This document shows positions 1 to 13,721 of a DNA stretch of 64,000 bases, one piece after another (the first letter of the stretch is position 1; each line of letters opens with the position of its first letter). The notes under the pieces were generated by a model that saw only the letters and a program-made list of their open reading frames with translations, did not search any database and was not told the origin of the DNA. Source of the DNA: Adineta vaga (Eukaryota > Rotifera); contig CP075495.1 in NCBI GenBank assembly GCA_021613535.1, forward strand, positions 9,548,001 to 9,612,000. Direction: 5' to 3'. The position numbers were made by a program, and so were the translations under genes.

Positions 1-789
1 GAAATAGGAGTGCCTAAAGTAATCAAACAAGAAACTAGTACTTGTCTATTTTTAGTAGAATTCGTTATGCTATTCTGTTTTCTTTTCTATTTCAAAGGTA
101 TATTCAATTATAATATTCGACCAAATTCAATGAAATCAATCGATACACTACTCGGTGAATGTTATCGAGCGTTAGGTCCAAGTCATCAATTTAATTATGC
201 TATACTTCGATTGATATTAAATAATGATGCAAAATATCCAGTTTATCAACATTTACTATCATTAGAAAATCGCTTACATATTCAACTAGCGAATGATCTT
301 CAAATTCGTCATATACGTCTCTCATCTTTTGTTATTGATATTACACGTGATACAATGGATCAACAAGACAAAGATGTATATGTTACATTTACCCTTCTTG
401 ATAATCCACCGGTATCAAAAGAATTATTGAAAGAACCCTCATCATTAGAATTAATACGAAGATTAGCTCAACAAATCAATGCTGGAAAATTTCATGTACG
501 AGATAATGATGGAGGTTATGATTTACAAGCTCGACCCAATAGTCTTCAAACATTAGCACTTTATTTATTGCCATCAGAAAATCATACAAATTATTTCAAT
601 GAAACAACATTCGTTTATCATAATATAACGAAAACAGTTTATAGACAACGCCAGAAAATAGTTCATAGACGTACGGGTCCTTTGATCGCTGCTTTATGGA
701 TGGGTTTTGCATTATTAGGAATGATTGTTACATTAGCTATAAGTTCGTTTATTGCAATAAGAAAATGGACACCAACGATAAATAATTAA
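1..789 (+). CDS. 3' part of an unrecognised membrane protein
   Basis: The reading frame is open from the first base of the window and stops at 787-789, so the true start may lie outside. A hydrophobic stretch near the beginning (roughly codons 13-33) looks like a signal anchor or first membrane segment. A polar domain of about 180 residues follows, with N-glycosylation sites (NHT, NET, NIT) near its end. A second hydrophobic helix of about 27 residues sits just before a short basic tail (IRKW). This layout suggests an extracellular domain held by a C-terminal helix. The size and position of the domain recall SEA-type modules, but I cannot support that from motifs. A GT at 19 and AG at 97-98 could bound an intron, but the phases do not agree, so I kept the continuous frame. 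Confidence 0.55.
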   Translation, partial: EIGVPKVIKQETSTCLFLVEFVMLFCFLFYFKGIFNYNIRPNSMKSIDTLLGECYRALGPSHQFNYAILRLILNNDAKYPVYQHLLSLENRLHIQLANDLQIRHIRLSSFVIDITRDTMDQQDKDVYVTFTLLDNPPVSKELLKEPSSLELIRRLAQQINAGKFHVRDNDGGYDLQARPNSLQTLALYLLPSENHTNYFNETTFVYHNITKTVYRQRQKIVHRRTGPLIAALWMGFALLGMIVTLAISSFIAIRKWTPTINN

Positions 790-1041
790 AGAAAATCAAT
801 GATGCATTACTAATCCAGGAATGACATTTTCAGTCGTTTTCTTTTTTCTTTTTTGATGTGTACCAATTTATTTTGTAGATGTAAAAATTCATGAGATCAT
901 GTCAAGTTGAATAATTTTCGAAATCATTTTTATATGAAGAAACTTCGTAATGCGTATAATGAAAACCAAGAATTTCACTTCAAACAATTATATTTTTCAG
1001 CTTCAGACATATATCTACGTGAATATCACCAGTGCGTGTGG
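790..1041. other. Convergent 3' intergenic spacer
   Basis: Short AT-rich spacer between two genes converging tail to tail. I see no coding signal. Confidence 0.6.
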
Positions 1042-2019
1042 CTAGTGTTGTTCGATTATCTTCAATGAATGATCTACTACCATAGGTCTAATACGTCTTT
1101 GTTCACGTAGTAATTTACTTTTTAACATTTCCCAATTTTTCTTCCAAGCATGAAAAAAACGTACATCTAATCCCGCAATAATCATCGGATCAAGTACAAT
1201 TTCAACAAAGTTTAATAGTTGACATATTGATACTATTTTTCCATTCTTATTCTGCAATTGATAGACAATGATATTCGGGGACCAAAGTAACATCCATATC
1301 GTATAAAATACAAGAAATTGAATGACTAATGAGCGATGATATTTCTCACGAGCAGATACATGATGTCGTCCTTGACGTAAATGTGATACTAAATGAATAT
1401 GACGAACACTTGCATAGATGACAATAACATTGCAACTAAGAGGGAAAACAAAAGCAATCAGAACATTGAACACCTGTACATAAATATGCGTATAACGTAA
1501 GTCACAAATTTCACCTCCATGTGCATCTAGTTTTGCCCAACCAACTGAAATTTGAATGATCAACAGAATCAGTGGAATGAAATATATACCAAAATGAGCT
1601 GCAACTAATAATCGTACATGAGTGACACAGACATTTCTATTTCGTGCAATTTGTGCATATCGACAGATATTAAGTGCAAGTAAAATATACACTCCGAGAA
1701 TATTCAGATAATTGTCGAATATTGCTTCAAAATAAGAAATAAATAAATACCATGATTGATTGGGTTGACAATCCGTCGATGTTGTGTGTACAATAAAGAG
1801 AAAGAAAAATCGCACGAGAAGAAAAATGTCTGTAATAAGATAGGCATAGATCCATTGCATTGTTTTTTGTCGAAGTGCTGAACAACAAATAATTTGTAGC
1901 CAAAACATGGCATGAGTGAAAGAAGCAATGATGCAAACATAAAGTATTGGTCGTTGACTATCGATTGTAGATTGACCCCAAGAAAGAGGTGATCGACATT
2001 TAGTGTTTGTAACATTCAT
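1042..2019 (-). CDS. Rhodopsin-like GPCR, paralogue A (single exon)
   Basis: A 325-residue intronless seven-helix receptor. Hydrophobic segments are evenly spaced. Cysteines before helix 3 (STDCQP) and in extracellular loop 2 (GEICDL) could form the family disulfide. The end of helix 3 reads NICRYAQ where most class A receptors have D/ERY. Helix 6 has LWSPN in place of CWxP, and helix 7 has LDPMIIAGLD in place of NPxxY. The family is probably peptide-receptor-like; ligand and coupling are unknown. The central part is nearly identical to the neighbour at 4790-5812, but the N-terminus and the C-terminal tail (basic, LREQRRIRP) differ sharply. All three tandem copies share orientation. It is intact and could be functional. 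The start was chosen as the first ATG of a frame that gives a short extracellular N-terminus. Confidence 0.85.
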   Translation of the reverse strand: MNVTNTKCRSPLSWGQSTIDSQRPILYVCIIASFTHAMFWLQIICCSALRQKTMQWIYAYLITDIFLLVRFFFLFIVHTTSTDCQPNQSWYLFISYFEAIFDNYLNILGVYILLALNICRYAQIARNRNVCVTHVRLLVAAHFGIYFIPLILLIIQISVGWAKLDAHGGEICDLRYTHIYVQVFNVLIAFVFPLSCNVIVIYASVRHIHLVSHLRQGRHHVSAREKYHRSLVIQFLVFYTIWMLLWSPNIIVYQLQNKNGKIVSICQLLNFVEIVLDPMIIAGLDVRFFHAWKKNWEMLKSKLLREQRRIRPMVVDHSLKIIEQH

Positions 2020-4789
2020 TTTTATTTTAAATTATGTTTCTTGGGCGGACGATTGCAAAAGTTTGGCTTTCTCTATGCATGACAGAATGATCTGGAAAAG
2101 TAAAGTAGCCGATTTCAAAAGTCTTTCTAAAAAATTGAAATTGCTCTGCTTATCTCACAAATCTGATGTCAATCTGCTATATTGAATGACATGTGAGCTG
2201 CTTCTTTTTTTCTAATAAATACATTTAGATGATTACTGTGTATTCAATCTAGATTTATCAAGAAATGTGCATGTCAATACTGAAATAACATACTGCTCTA
2301 ATAAATCTTTGTTATAAATTAGTTTCTTTAGGCAAATAGTCTTCTTTCATAGATTAAAATACGAATTTTATTTTTTGTTAATGTTCTACGTGCAATACTG
2401 TCATAGAAACAAAAGTCGAGAAATTTTCATACCCATCCTCTACAAGCAGATTTTCACCTTAGACAAGACTATAGTGTGCATAGACCGGCATAATATATAA
2501 ACAATATGTGCACCAAATTCTAATCCCAAAGGTTTTTTGGCTAAAAAGCTTTTTCAAACTATTTCTTAATTATAGTAGAAAAAAGCTCATATATCTGTTT
2601 CTTCGTCGGTTTTTTGTAGGAAAAAAACAAAGTTATTAATGAAAAGGTTATCAGCACGGGCTGTTTGGAGCTAATGCCGCGGACGTATTAGAATACCTAG
2701 GTGATGGCTTCCGTCTTATCATTTACAAATTATAAGGACTATCACATCCATAAAAAAATCACATTTTTGTAGAATCATATGAATAGATTCTCTGGATGTC
2801 TTTTTTTTACGTATTATTTTAGCATTCAATGTTTATTTCATTTATTCTGCATTATAAAATAATCGACTTCATAATCTAGTTATAAAAGAACATTTTGAAG
2901 GGAAAAAAATACAAAGCGCTAACTCCCACATGAAACACTTACTTTATATCTCTTTCTAACATTATTTTTCCACAGAAAAAAGTCTCATTTGTAAAGATGA
3001 CATGATCTCCTTCAGATTAAGAGACAAAAATAAAGTTTTATAAACATCCACATATTTCTTAATGTCAACTATTTTTGTTGAAGTTGAATAAAATCATGAA
3101 ACATGATTTTTATCATTAACTTCAAATATCAGACTAAATTGAACTACTATTTGTACCAGATTATTGATAAGTATAATCATCACTGGTATTTGATGGTGAT
3201 AAATGAGAATTTTGTGAATAGATCATTATCCAAGATTGAGATTTATGTACATTCAACTTCGAAAAAAATATAGAAATAACTTTCAAGAAAAACAAAAAGA
3301 ATCAAGCTTAATCGTAATGCGCATTACTGTTTCTACATCTCGCACATATACGTCCATTGATCACATCTGTTGTTATTCAAGAGCAAACTATTTTCAAAAC
3401 GTAAGAAGGAGTCTTCTAATATATATTCATGGTTTTATTTCTCTTCAAAAAACATAGAAGTTCACATAAAAAATGTTTGAGACTGTAATCTAAATCATAG
3501 ATATGGCATTATTTTCGATGATAAGAACAAAGATTTTGACTTCGCAATATACGAAGAAAAGATGTTATCGAAACTGCACTGTAACTTTCTATGAGCAGAG
3601 ACAACGTTTATCTATACATTTTCACGAGAGAAACTAGTATCACACGAAGCATCGTTGATGGCAGAAGTTATAGAGAAATAACATATTCTTGAACAGGTGA
3701 ATGTTTTAATGCATTACGTTTTCTACAGGAAAGAAGGATGTACGATAAGTTCTTTTCCTCATGTGATAAATACACTTCCTCATTAGAAAGTATTGAATCG
3801 ATAAAATTAATATATGTTTAAACATTGTCTTTGCGTAAAATATTTTCAGTAACCTATTATGGAAATACATTTGAAAAAGAAAGAATCAACTAAATACAAA
3901 AAATGTTCAATTATGTTGTATATATACGAGATATTCTTTGCATCTTTTCGTATTTCAAACTGTTGCACAGATAGTCACACATAGCAAAAGTATAGAAATA
4001 TACTTTTATATCCAAGAAAGAATGAAAACCCCATTAAAGTAATAGCTTACTTTTAAAAAGAACTCTGCATGACCTACTAAAACTCGCCAATAATTAAATT
4101 AAGATTCAATGAATATAAACAAAATGTTTTTTTTGTTTAAACACAATCTTTTTACTTAAAGTACATTTTATCAAAAAAACATCAGAAAGGTCAAATTGAA
4201 ATCAAAGAAATAAAATATCAATAAAATGGTAAAATTTACAAGTAACTTATATTATCTGCAGATAATTAATAATGTTCCTCAAGAAACAAAACTATTCTTG
4301 ATAAATAGATATTGTACTTACGTAGTCCTTTTGAGATTTACTCGATAACTTTTGTTATCACATGCAATTGTTCTATTGAGATTAAGAGAAGCTTCGATGA
4401 TTTAACTTTCGATACATATGTGAGATTGACGAGGATTCACAATTGAATCTGCTAGAGAAATTGCATCCGAATGGCAGTTATTTTCATAACGTTGCAAAAT
4501 ATTAGGTACATTCTTCCTTTTATACATTCTTGACGTAGAAATTATGAGACTCTAAGTTTAGCTTGTTTGTTTCGTGTACTTTTATCTGAGGAACTCGTCC
4601 GTCTTCTTTGTTGACATGCACGATGACAGGATGTTGAGCAAAACAAAGAAATAGGCACTATCAAAGAACTTTTTCATGGCAATTGTCTATTCTGCATAAC
4701 TTTTCGTGAACTCACACTTTATTCCAGTACTGAAGATCATACCGATAATATAATCAAGAAAATCTACGATATTTTTATTGTTGTTTTTA
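2020..4789. other. 2.8 kb intergenic region, no gene seen
   Basis: AT-rich sequence between two tandem GPCR genes. Only short chance reading frames occur. The flanks do not obviously share the near-identity of the two GPCR cores, so the similarity is confined to coding sequence. It presumably holds the promoter of the 1042-2019 gene at its left end and the 3' region of the 4790-5812 gene at its right end. Confidence 0.5.
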
Positions 4790-5812
4790 TTATAAAATAG
4801 ATACTTGTTGATGACGAGTTGTTCGTACAATAATTTTAGCTACGAACGGTTCTATTTGCCTATGATTACGATTCGATTTTAAACGATATTTTCTCTTCAT
4901 AAATTTCCATACATTATTCCAAGCATATTGAAAACGAGCATCTAATGCTGCAATAATTATCGGATCAAGTACAATTTCAATAAAGTTTAATAGTTGACAT
5001 ATTGATATTATTTTTCCATTCTTATTCTGCAATTGATAGACAATGATATTCGGGGACCAAAGTAACATCCATATCGTATAAAATACAAGAAATTGAATGA
5101 CTAATGAGCGATGATATTTCTCACGAGCAGATACATGATGTCGTCCTTGACGTAAATGTGATACTAAATGAATATGACGAACACTTGCATAGATGACAAT
5201 AACATTGCAACTAAGAGGGAAAACAAAAGCAATCAGAACATTGAACACCTGTACATAAATATGCGTATAACGTAAGTCACAAATTTCACCTCCATGTGCA
5301 TCTAGTTTTGCCCAACCAACTGAAATTTGAATGATCAACAGAATCAGTGGAATGAAATATATACCAAAATGAGCTGCAACTAATAATCGTACATGAGTGA
5401 CATAGACATTTCTATTTCGTGCAATTTGTGCATATCGACAGATATTAAGTGCGAGTAAAATATACACTCCGAGAATATTCAGATAATTGTCGAATATTGC
5501 TTCGAAATAAGAAATAAATAAATACCATGATTCATTCGGTTGACAATCCGTCGATGTTGTGTGTACAATAAAGAGAAAGAAAAATCGCATGAGAAGTAAA
5601 ATATCTGTAATAAGATAGGCATAGATCCATTGCATTGTTTTTTGTCGAAGTGCTGAACAACAAATAATTTGTAGCCAAAACATGGCATGAGTGAAAGAAG
5701 CCATGATGCATACATAAAGTATTGGTCGTTGACTATCGATTGTAGATTCATTCCATAGAAGAGCAAATGAGCATGTGTTAGCAGTACTGTTTAATTGAAG
5801 TAATGTTTCCAT
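4790..5812 (-). CDS. Rhodopsin-like GPCR, paralogue B (single exon)
   Basis: A 340-residue intronless seven-helix receptor. Its core (window 4962-5748) matches paralogue A at 1187-1973 almost base for base at a constant offset of 3775, with about 13 differences by eye. Outside this block the two genes part abruptly. The N-terminus here has sequons (NST, NES), and the C-tail after helix 7 (ALDARFQYAW) looks more like paralogue C than paralogue A. It keeps the NICRY helix-3 end, LWSPN in helix 6 and LDPIIIAALD in helix 7. Sequence similarity supports a class A receptor; the ligand cannot be told. The mosaic similarity suggests gene conversion or unequal exchange between tandem copies. Confidence 0.85.
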   Translation of the reverse strand: METLLQLNSTANTCSFALLWNESTIDSQRPILYVCIMASFTHAMFWLQIICCSALRQKTMQWIYAYLITDILLLMRFFFLFIVHTTSTDCQPNESWYLFISYFEAIFDNYLNILGVYILLALNICRYAQIARNRNVYVTHVRLLVAAHFGIYFIPLILLIIQISVGWAKLDAHGGEICDLRYTHIYVQVFNVLIAFVFPLSCNVIVIYASVRHIHLVSHLRQGRHHVSAREKYHRSLVIQFLVFYTIWMLLWSPNIIVYQLQNKNGKIISICQLLNFIEIVLDPIIIAALDARFQYAWNNVWKFMKRKYRLKSNRNHRQIEPFVAKIIVRTTRHQQVSIL

Positions 5813-7863
5813 GAGATGTAAATATTTCTAAGAAACTAGCTTATACAATTGAAGAAAAAAAACAGCGTATTTTATTATATTAAAAGGGTAATTTTATGAA
5901 AAATTAATATCATCCGAAAATTCAAGATAATATATCTATGTAGGCTAGACTTAAACGACAGTTCTATCTGTGAATGTTAGTGAGATATATGGCATATTTG
6001 CTTAGGTAAGAAATTGTATCATCGTCAGGATGTTCGTGTGTTGAGTGGATTTAGTCGATTGACGTTATTACTTCAGAATAATTTTTTCATACATTAGAGA
6101 AAGATTATAGGTTAAACTGTCATTTTCTCATCTAATTTAACTCACCTTCTATAAGAATTAACGTACACAACATAAAGCTAACAAATGACTGTCTGAAGTT
6201 TCTTATTAGTTTTTGTTTTTCTCGATTTTATTTATAAATCAATACTTGAATACTAACAGTCTCGGACCAAAGTTTAGCATTAGAATGATGAACAGAATTA
6301 ATGATCAAATATAAAAAGAAATCCGGATGCCAGAATAATAATTCGTGATGAAAAGAAAACTTGGTGGCGTCCAATTATATCTTACTTTGCTGGCAGATGT
6401 TTGTCTGCAGTTTGATGAAGAAAAAAAGCTTATGTGAAATCGGTGAACTTATGAAAATCATTGATAGTTTAACATCGTCGTTGTGGACACAGCAACTGCT
6501 TTTGAATCAACTAGAGACTGTCAGAAATCCGTACGATTTCAATCCATTAACGAATAATGATAGACAGATTATAATGCATGTAGCGACTGGCTTTTGACCA
6601 TTTCCAGAAAAAGATCACGGCACAAAGCAAGATAATTGTTAATCATCTATACAAAAAGTATATCAGTCAGTATGATGTCCTTTTGAAGGTGCGCGTGATT
6701 TTGCATATTTGATGACTATTGTTATTCGCATAACTATCCTATAATTTAGATATTTAAAAGATTATTATCCGCTGACGTTCGAATGATTACTGTGTCATTC
6801 GTCTGAGGGTTATTGTAACTGACTGAATTTAGAAAGCACTGAGCAGATTATTGCTGCTAATGTGAAATAAATTGAGAGTTAATAATTCATTATCGTGTTT
6901 TCAATCATGTTCCTATCCATCAATTAGTTATTATAAAAAAACTCATAGAGAGTAATTACAATGTTTTTTTGACACACGCATTCAATAAAAATGTCTTCAA
7001 CTGATGAAAATCTACATCGAGGAAAAATATGATCATAATCATAAGTAGATGTCATTTTAATGAGGTCATTGTCAGTTCAATTTTTCAATGAAATAAAACT
7101 TAATGCGGAATGAAATCTTTAGCATTGATATGTATGAAACCCTGCTCGAGTCTCTTCGTGTCTTTATATTATTATTATTTCTCTTTCTCGAGGAACCATT
7201 CTAGTTCCATAGTTTTTTTATGCGATAATATAGAGAATGGAGCTTTACTCTACTTTCGAATAAAGTTTGTCGAGGCAGACATGTCAAATCCTCAACATCA
7301 TACTCAATTTGTCCGAAATAAAACGCAGATTCATCGGTAAATTATGGCAGATCAATTTTACATTGTAGAGATAATTGAAACGAAGGTAAGTGAGAGAAAG
7401 ACAGCTGCTTGCGACGACCGGTCACTGCTCTATTTTTCAGAACATCAATAACTTTGACACATCGTCAAATTCATACCATTTTCCCTCAATGATTACTGAA
7501 GAGATTCGTTTTGTATTTCTGAATGGTCTAAGCAACAGTGGATCTAATGAATATAACACATCGAAATTATTAATTTTTTTGAAAATTGCTATCTTCAATG
7601 GTAATATTGAACTCTTGTCTTCTAATTGAAATTGAAATGTGGAAAATCAGAATTAGAGAGTATCTATTTCGTCTATCATATTCATACTTGAGAATTTTTT
7701 AATATTGATTTATATTTAAAAATATTCTCATTTGAGAACTATGACTCTTCTCTCTCTCTTTCTCTCAGTCCATACTTGTACTTAACGTATGCCATATATC
7801 TGTATTTTAAATTCAATTATATTTTCTAGAAACTAGATTTGACAAGCAAAGGGAAAGCATTAC
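5813..7863. other. 2 kb intergenic region, no gene seen
   Basis: AT-rich spacer between tandem GPCRs. Small open frames at 6361-6597, 7110-7340 and 7390-7629 lack a recognisable domain or convincing splice context. A CT-rich run lies near 7746-7768. Confidence 0.45.
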
Positions 7864-8985
7864 TCAAGCTATGGGAATAGGCAATACAGCTAGTCTGTTG
7901 TTCTCTGTTGTATGAGTATGAATTTGAATTGGAAATTGATGATCTGATCGTCTTGTGTTACTTGGTGTAGTGCTTCTTCCATATCCAGTCCATCGATTTT
8001 GAGTAGTTATTCCAGGTACAACTCTTCGTTGACTTGGATCTTTACAAAGTGTAATAGCTCTGATATATACCCATAGTTTCCGCCAAACATGTTGAAAACG
8101 AACATCTAATGCTGCAATAATGATTGGATCAAGGGCAATTTCAATATAATTTAATAATGAAGTTAGCAGGGTGATCTTAGATGTACCACTTGTAAATTGA
8201 TATGTAATAACATTTGGTGACCAAAGTAAAATCCATATTGTATAAAATACAAGAAATTGAATAACTAATGAACGATGATATTTTTCACGAGCTGTTACAT
8301 GATGTTGTGTTTGATTCAATCCAGAAGTTAAATGAACATGATGCATATTACGGTAGATAATGCATATATTCAGAAGAATTGGTAAAACAAATCCAACAAT
8401 AACATTGACTATTTGAGCATATATATTTGTGAATTCGATATCACATGATGCACCACGATGTTCTCGTAAAACAGCCCAATTAATTGACAATTGTATAATA
8501 AAAGTAAGCAATGGTATAATATAAATAACTATATGAGCACAAACTAATAATCGTACATGATGAATGTATACACTACGATTATGGACAATTTGTATATAAC
8601 GACAGACATTCAATGCAAATAAAATATAAACTTCAAGTATGTTCAAATAATTGTCTAACGTAGCTTCCAAATAACAAACGAATAAATACCATACTCTATT
8701 AGGCATGCATTCCGTTGATGATGTATGAACAATGAATAGAAAGAAAAATTGTAAAAGTAGAAGAATATTTGTTACAAGATAAGCATAAATCCATTGCATA
8801 GATTTTTGACGGACAGATGGACAAAAAATAAATTGTGACCAAAAAATCGTGTGAATTATAGTTGCGATAATACAAACATATAAAGATGATCGTTGATTAT
8901 CAATGATAGTTTGTGTCCATTGAAGATTCATTGGACAAGTATCATTTGTATTATCGAATTCGGATAGGAATGTTAGATTAGCCAT
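7864..8985 (-). CDS. Rhodopsin-like GPCR, paralogue C (single exon)
   Basis: A 373-residue intronless seven-helix receptor, clearly homologous over its length to the two genes to its left but much more diverged than they are from each other. Shared signatures are the helix-3 end NVCRYIQ, loop-2 Cys in GASCDIE, the identical intracellular loop-3/helix-6 string EKYHRSLVIQFLVFYTIW, LLWSPN, and LDPIIIAALDVRF in helix 7. The cytoplasmic tail is longer than in the others, with Ser/Thr/Arg-rich sequence that could be phosphorylated. The N-terminus carries NLT and NDT sequons. It is the oldest copy of this small array by divergence, and gives the outgroup state for judging conversion between A and B. 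Confidence 0.85.
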   Translation of the reverse strand: MANLTFLSEFDNTNDTCPMNLQWTQTIIDNQRSSLYVCIIATIIHTIFWSQFIFCPSVRQKSMQWIYAYLVTNILLLLQFFFLFIVHTSSTECMPNRVWYLFVCYLEATLDNYLNILEVYILFALNVCRYIQIVHNRSVYIHHVRLLVCAHIVIYIIPLLTFIIQLSINWAVLREHRGASCDIEFTNIYAQIVNVIVGFVLPILLNICIIYRNMHHVHLTSGLNQTQHHVTAREKYHRSLVIQFLVFYTIWILLWSPNVITYQFTSGTSKITLLTSLLNYIEIALDPIIIAALDVRFQHVWRKLWVYIRAITLCKDPSQRRVVPGITTQNRWTGYGRSTTPSNTRRSDHQFPIQIHTHTTENNRLAVLPIPIA

Positions 8986-9985
8986 TTGTTCAACAAATCA
9001 AATTTTTACATCGTATACATATATATATATATAAAGGGATAAGTCATTAAGATGATTATTCATAAATATCTGTATGATTGGTATAATTATTTGAAGAGAC
9101 GAAAAATCTAATTTGATTCTAAGTTTCATACATTAAGTGATTAAATACGTCAAAGAAAATCATTATAATTACATGATTAAAATCTATAGATGTTCAATCT
9201 ATTGTTTATATCGAACAAGAAGATTTTCGAATCTATTTACTACTTTGAAAACTATATTGATACAATATTTGTTGAAATTTGAAATAAAACTTTTAAATTT
9301 AGTCGATACAATGCAAATAATTCTCTGTAGATGGAAATTCATTTTTATCTGGTGACTTATTACATGTCTAAACAATTTAAGAGTGATGTAAGTATTCTCT
9401 TTAATATTGTGTTTACGTGTGTAGGAAATAGGAAGAAAATTGACTAACTCATTTGAAAATTATTTTCATTTTGTAATGTCATCGTTGAAGTAGTTTGACC
9501 TTGTTAATGATCTTATATTATCTTGTGATAATCATTTTGTTATTGGATATAGATTTTAAAAATACTACTCTGATTGTGTATTTCTTCACTTCATTGATGA
9601 AATGAAATACTTGCTGTGATTATATATATCGATTTTCGTTTGATAGATAAAACTTGTGGGAATTCTTCCTTGATCTTTGAGAGCATCTAGCGGCATCTTA
9701 TTATGATGAAACGAACAGAGGATAGAATTATTAATGACGCCATGTATGGTAAAAACAGCTGGAAGACGAAGAATATTATTATATGAAAAATAGTATGAAT
9801 ATATTCTAAAATCTATAACTGTATCTCTTATGGGAATAATTATTTTTGTGTACAGAATATTTTAAAAATGAAAGAAAATTTCTTACAGTGAATTTACTCC
9901 TCTTTGTCTATCTATATGTGTATACATTGATAGCATTTGAAGAGCTAGAGCTGAAATGATTATTTTTTTTCATTGATGATTTCAG
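8986..9985. other. Divergent intergenic region
   Basis: About 1 kb between the head of GPCR paralogue C and the DLD start, so it should contain both promoters. A TA dinucleotide run lies at about 9018-9033. I see no convincing gene; the short frame at 9137-9355 is low-complexity. Confidence 0.45.
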
Positions 9986-12126
<2,141 letters not shown>

Positions 12127-13721
12127 TCATATCGATAGAACATTGAAAATCTAAAGATTTTATTTTAGTTTTTTTATATATAATTCTAGTTTATTTTCTT
12201 CATTTGTCGTATGTCGCATTTCTCTGTTTTGCATACATTTACCTACTTTCTAATAAACTAAACCATGCGTGTCTATTCAAATAATAATTTCAGTGGAAAT
12301 TTTGTATCTACACAGATACTTCCGACTTTCATAGTAACTTATTCACTGACTAATGCAGAATATTTCTTCGTTTATAAACAACATTCATTTTCACGTCCCC
12401 TTCACGATCTGTTCAAGCATTAATAGTTCATAGGATATCTGCTTTTTTTTCTATTTCTCGAGGCAAATGAACGTCAATGCCATATGTTCGAGTAGGTTCG
12501 ATCGTTTCCTTTTTTAAATTCATTACTTAACATTGTCGTAAAGGAATGTCAGTTGATAAAAAAACTTGATAAATCAAAGTCAAATACAGATTTTATATAT
12601 ACTAAATTTATTCAGCAGAATGATGTAAGTTTAATAACTTTCATTTTTTCTAATATTCTCTTGAAAATGAACCTTGATGACAAACTTTTTCCACAGATTA
12701 TATTCATTTTGTTATAGACTCTTTGTGTAACGTAAGAACAAAATATATTTGATTGTGATGAATACTCAGAAGACACCTAGTCATCTGACAAGTTCACTTG
12801 GTATTTTCATTGATCAAAAGTATAAAAAAGACGACAACTTGCTTATTAACAATTTAATTTCATCTCAAGTACTTGTTTCCTTGTTCTCAACGAATATCTA
12901 GAAAAGGACTCGATCGAATCATTTGACTCTTTTCGTAGATAAGAACACTTTTATAAAACAAATAAGGACCGAAGATATCTTTTAACCAAGAAGAAACAGA
13001 AGAGAAATCTTCTTTCAGACTATTCTATACTTGTCATTTGCGTCCGATCTGATAAAAGTACGCTATGTAAATATTCGACTTTACTAGAAATTATTTGCAA
13101 ATGTTTCTTCTCCTCCTCCTTCTTCTTTTTTTTGAATTCGATGGAAAAAAAACAATAGTTACATATCTTATTTCTAATTAAAACCAGTCAGATAGACAGA
13201 CACGACATTTGTTGTTATTCCTTTTCCTGCAATAGCAAAGCAAAACATTCAATGAGAATCGAGTTAATCTATTTGTATTATTCGTTTCAATTTCATTCCG
13301 AGTAAATTTTTGTTGTTCCTTCCTTACTCTGATTGAACTTTTTTCTTCTTACAGTTATTTATCGCATAAAAAAATACCCGACGTGCGCGTTTACTGATGA
13401 CTTCGTTTGTTGATCGACAGACGCGAGACACAATGCGTATATATATATATATATATACACACCTTCTCTCCTGTGTTTCTTATTATAGTTGTTCTTCCAA
13501 AATTGTTATGTGAAAGAGTAAACGGGAACGAGGCAGAAGTAACTATCATATTGAAAGACAAACTACCAGGTATAAAACAAGAATCAGACGCTGATAAGCA
13601 TTCATAACCTTCATTACTCTAAGAAAACAGACAAACACGTTTTTTCTTCTCATCATTTATTATTAAATAAAACAATAGTACCTTTTCTCTTAATGTTGGT
13701 ATTTAATTATTAAGTACAGGG
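12127..13721. other. 1.6 kb intergenic region
   Basis: DLD 3' region followed by the upstream region of the next gene. It contains a TCC/TTC-rich run near 13107-13130 and a TA repeat at about 13438-13457. The open frame at 13407-13607 begins in the TA repeat and looks fortuitous. An AG just before the ATG at 13722 (tacag|gg) could close a 5'UTR intron. Confidence 0.4.
13438..13457. repeat. TA dinucleotide repeat
   Basis: Uninterrupted AT/TA microsatellite of about 20 bp, upstream of the cyclic-nucleotide-binding protein gene. Confidence 0.8.

Noticed and set aside
4586-4592. CTGAGGA, matching the first core of a hammerhead ribozyme
   Set aside because: No stem II pairing and no GAAA second core follow; a 7-base match is expected by chance.
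1042-5812. Assembly duplication as the sole explanation for the near-identical GPCR cores
   Set aside because: Gene ends and flanking spacers differ and both frames are intact, so two real genes are more likely; conversion is kept as a finding.
6361-6597. 78-codon open frame between GPCR genes
   Set aside because: No domain, no convincing promoter or splice context, and composition like the surrounding spacer.
13407-13607. 66-codon open frame upstream of the CNBD2-like gene
   Set aside because: Its first part is a TA microsatellite translated as alternating Tyr/Ile; no supporting signal.
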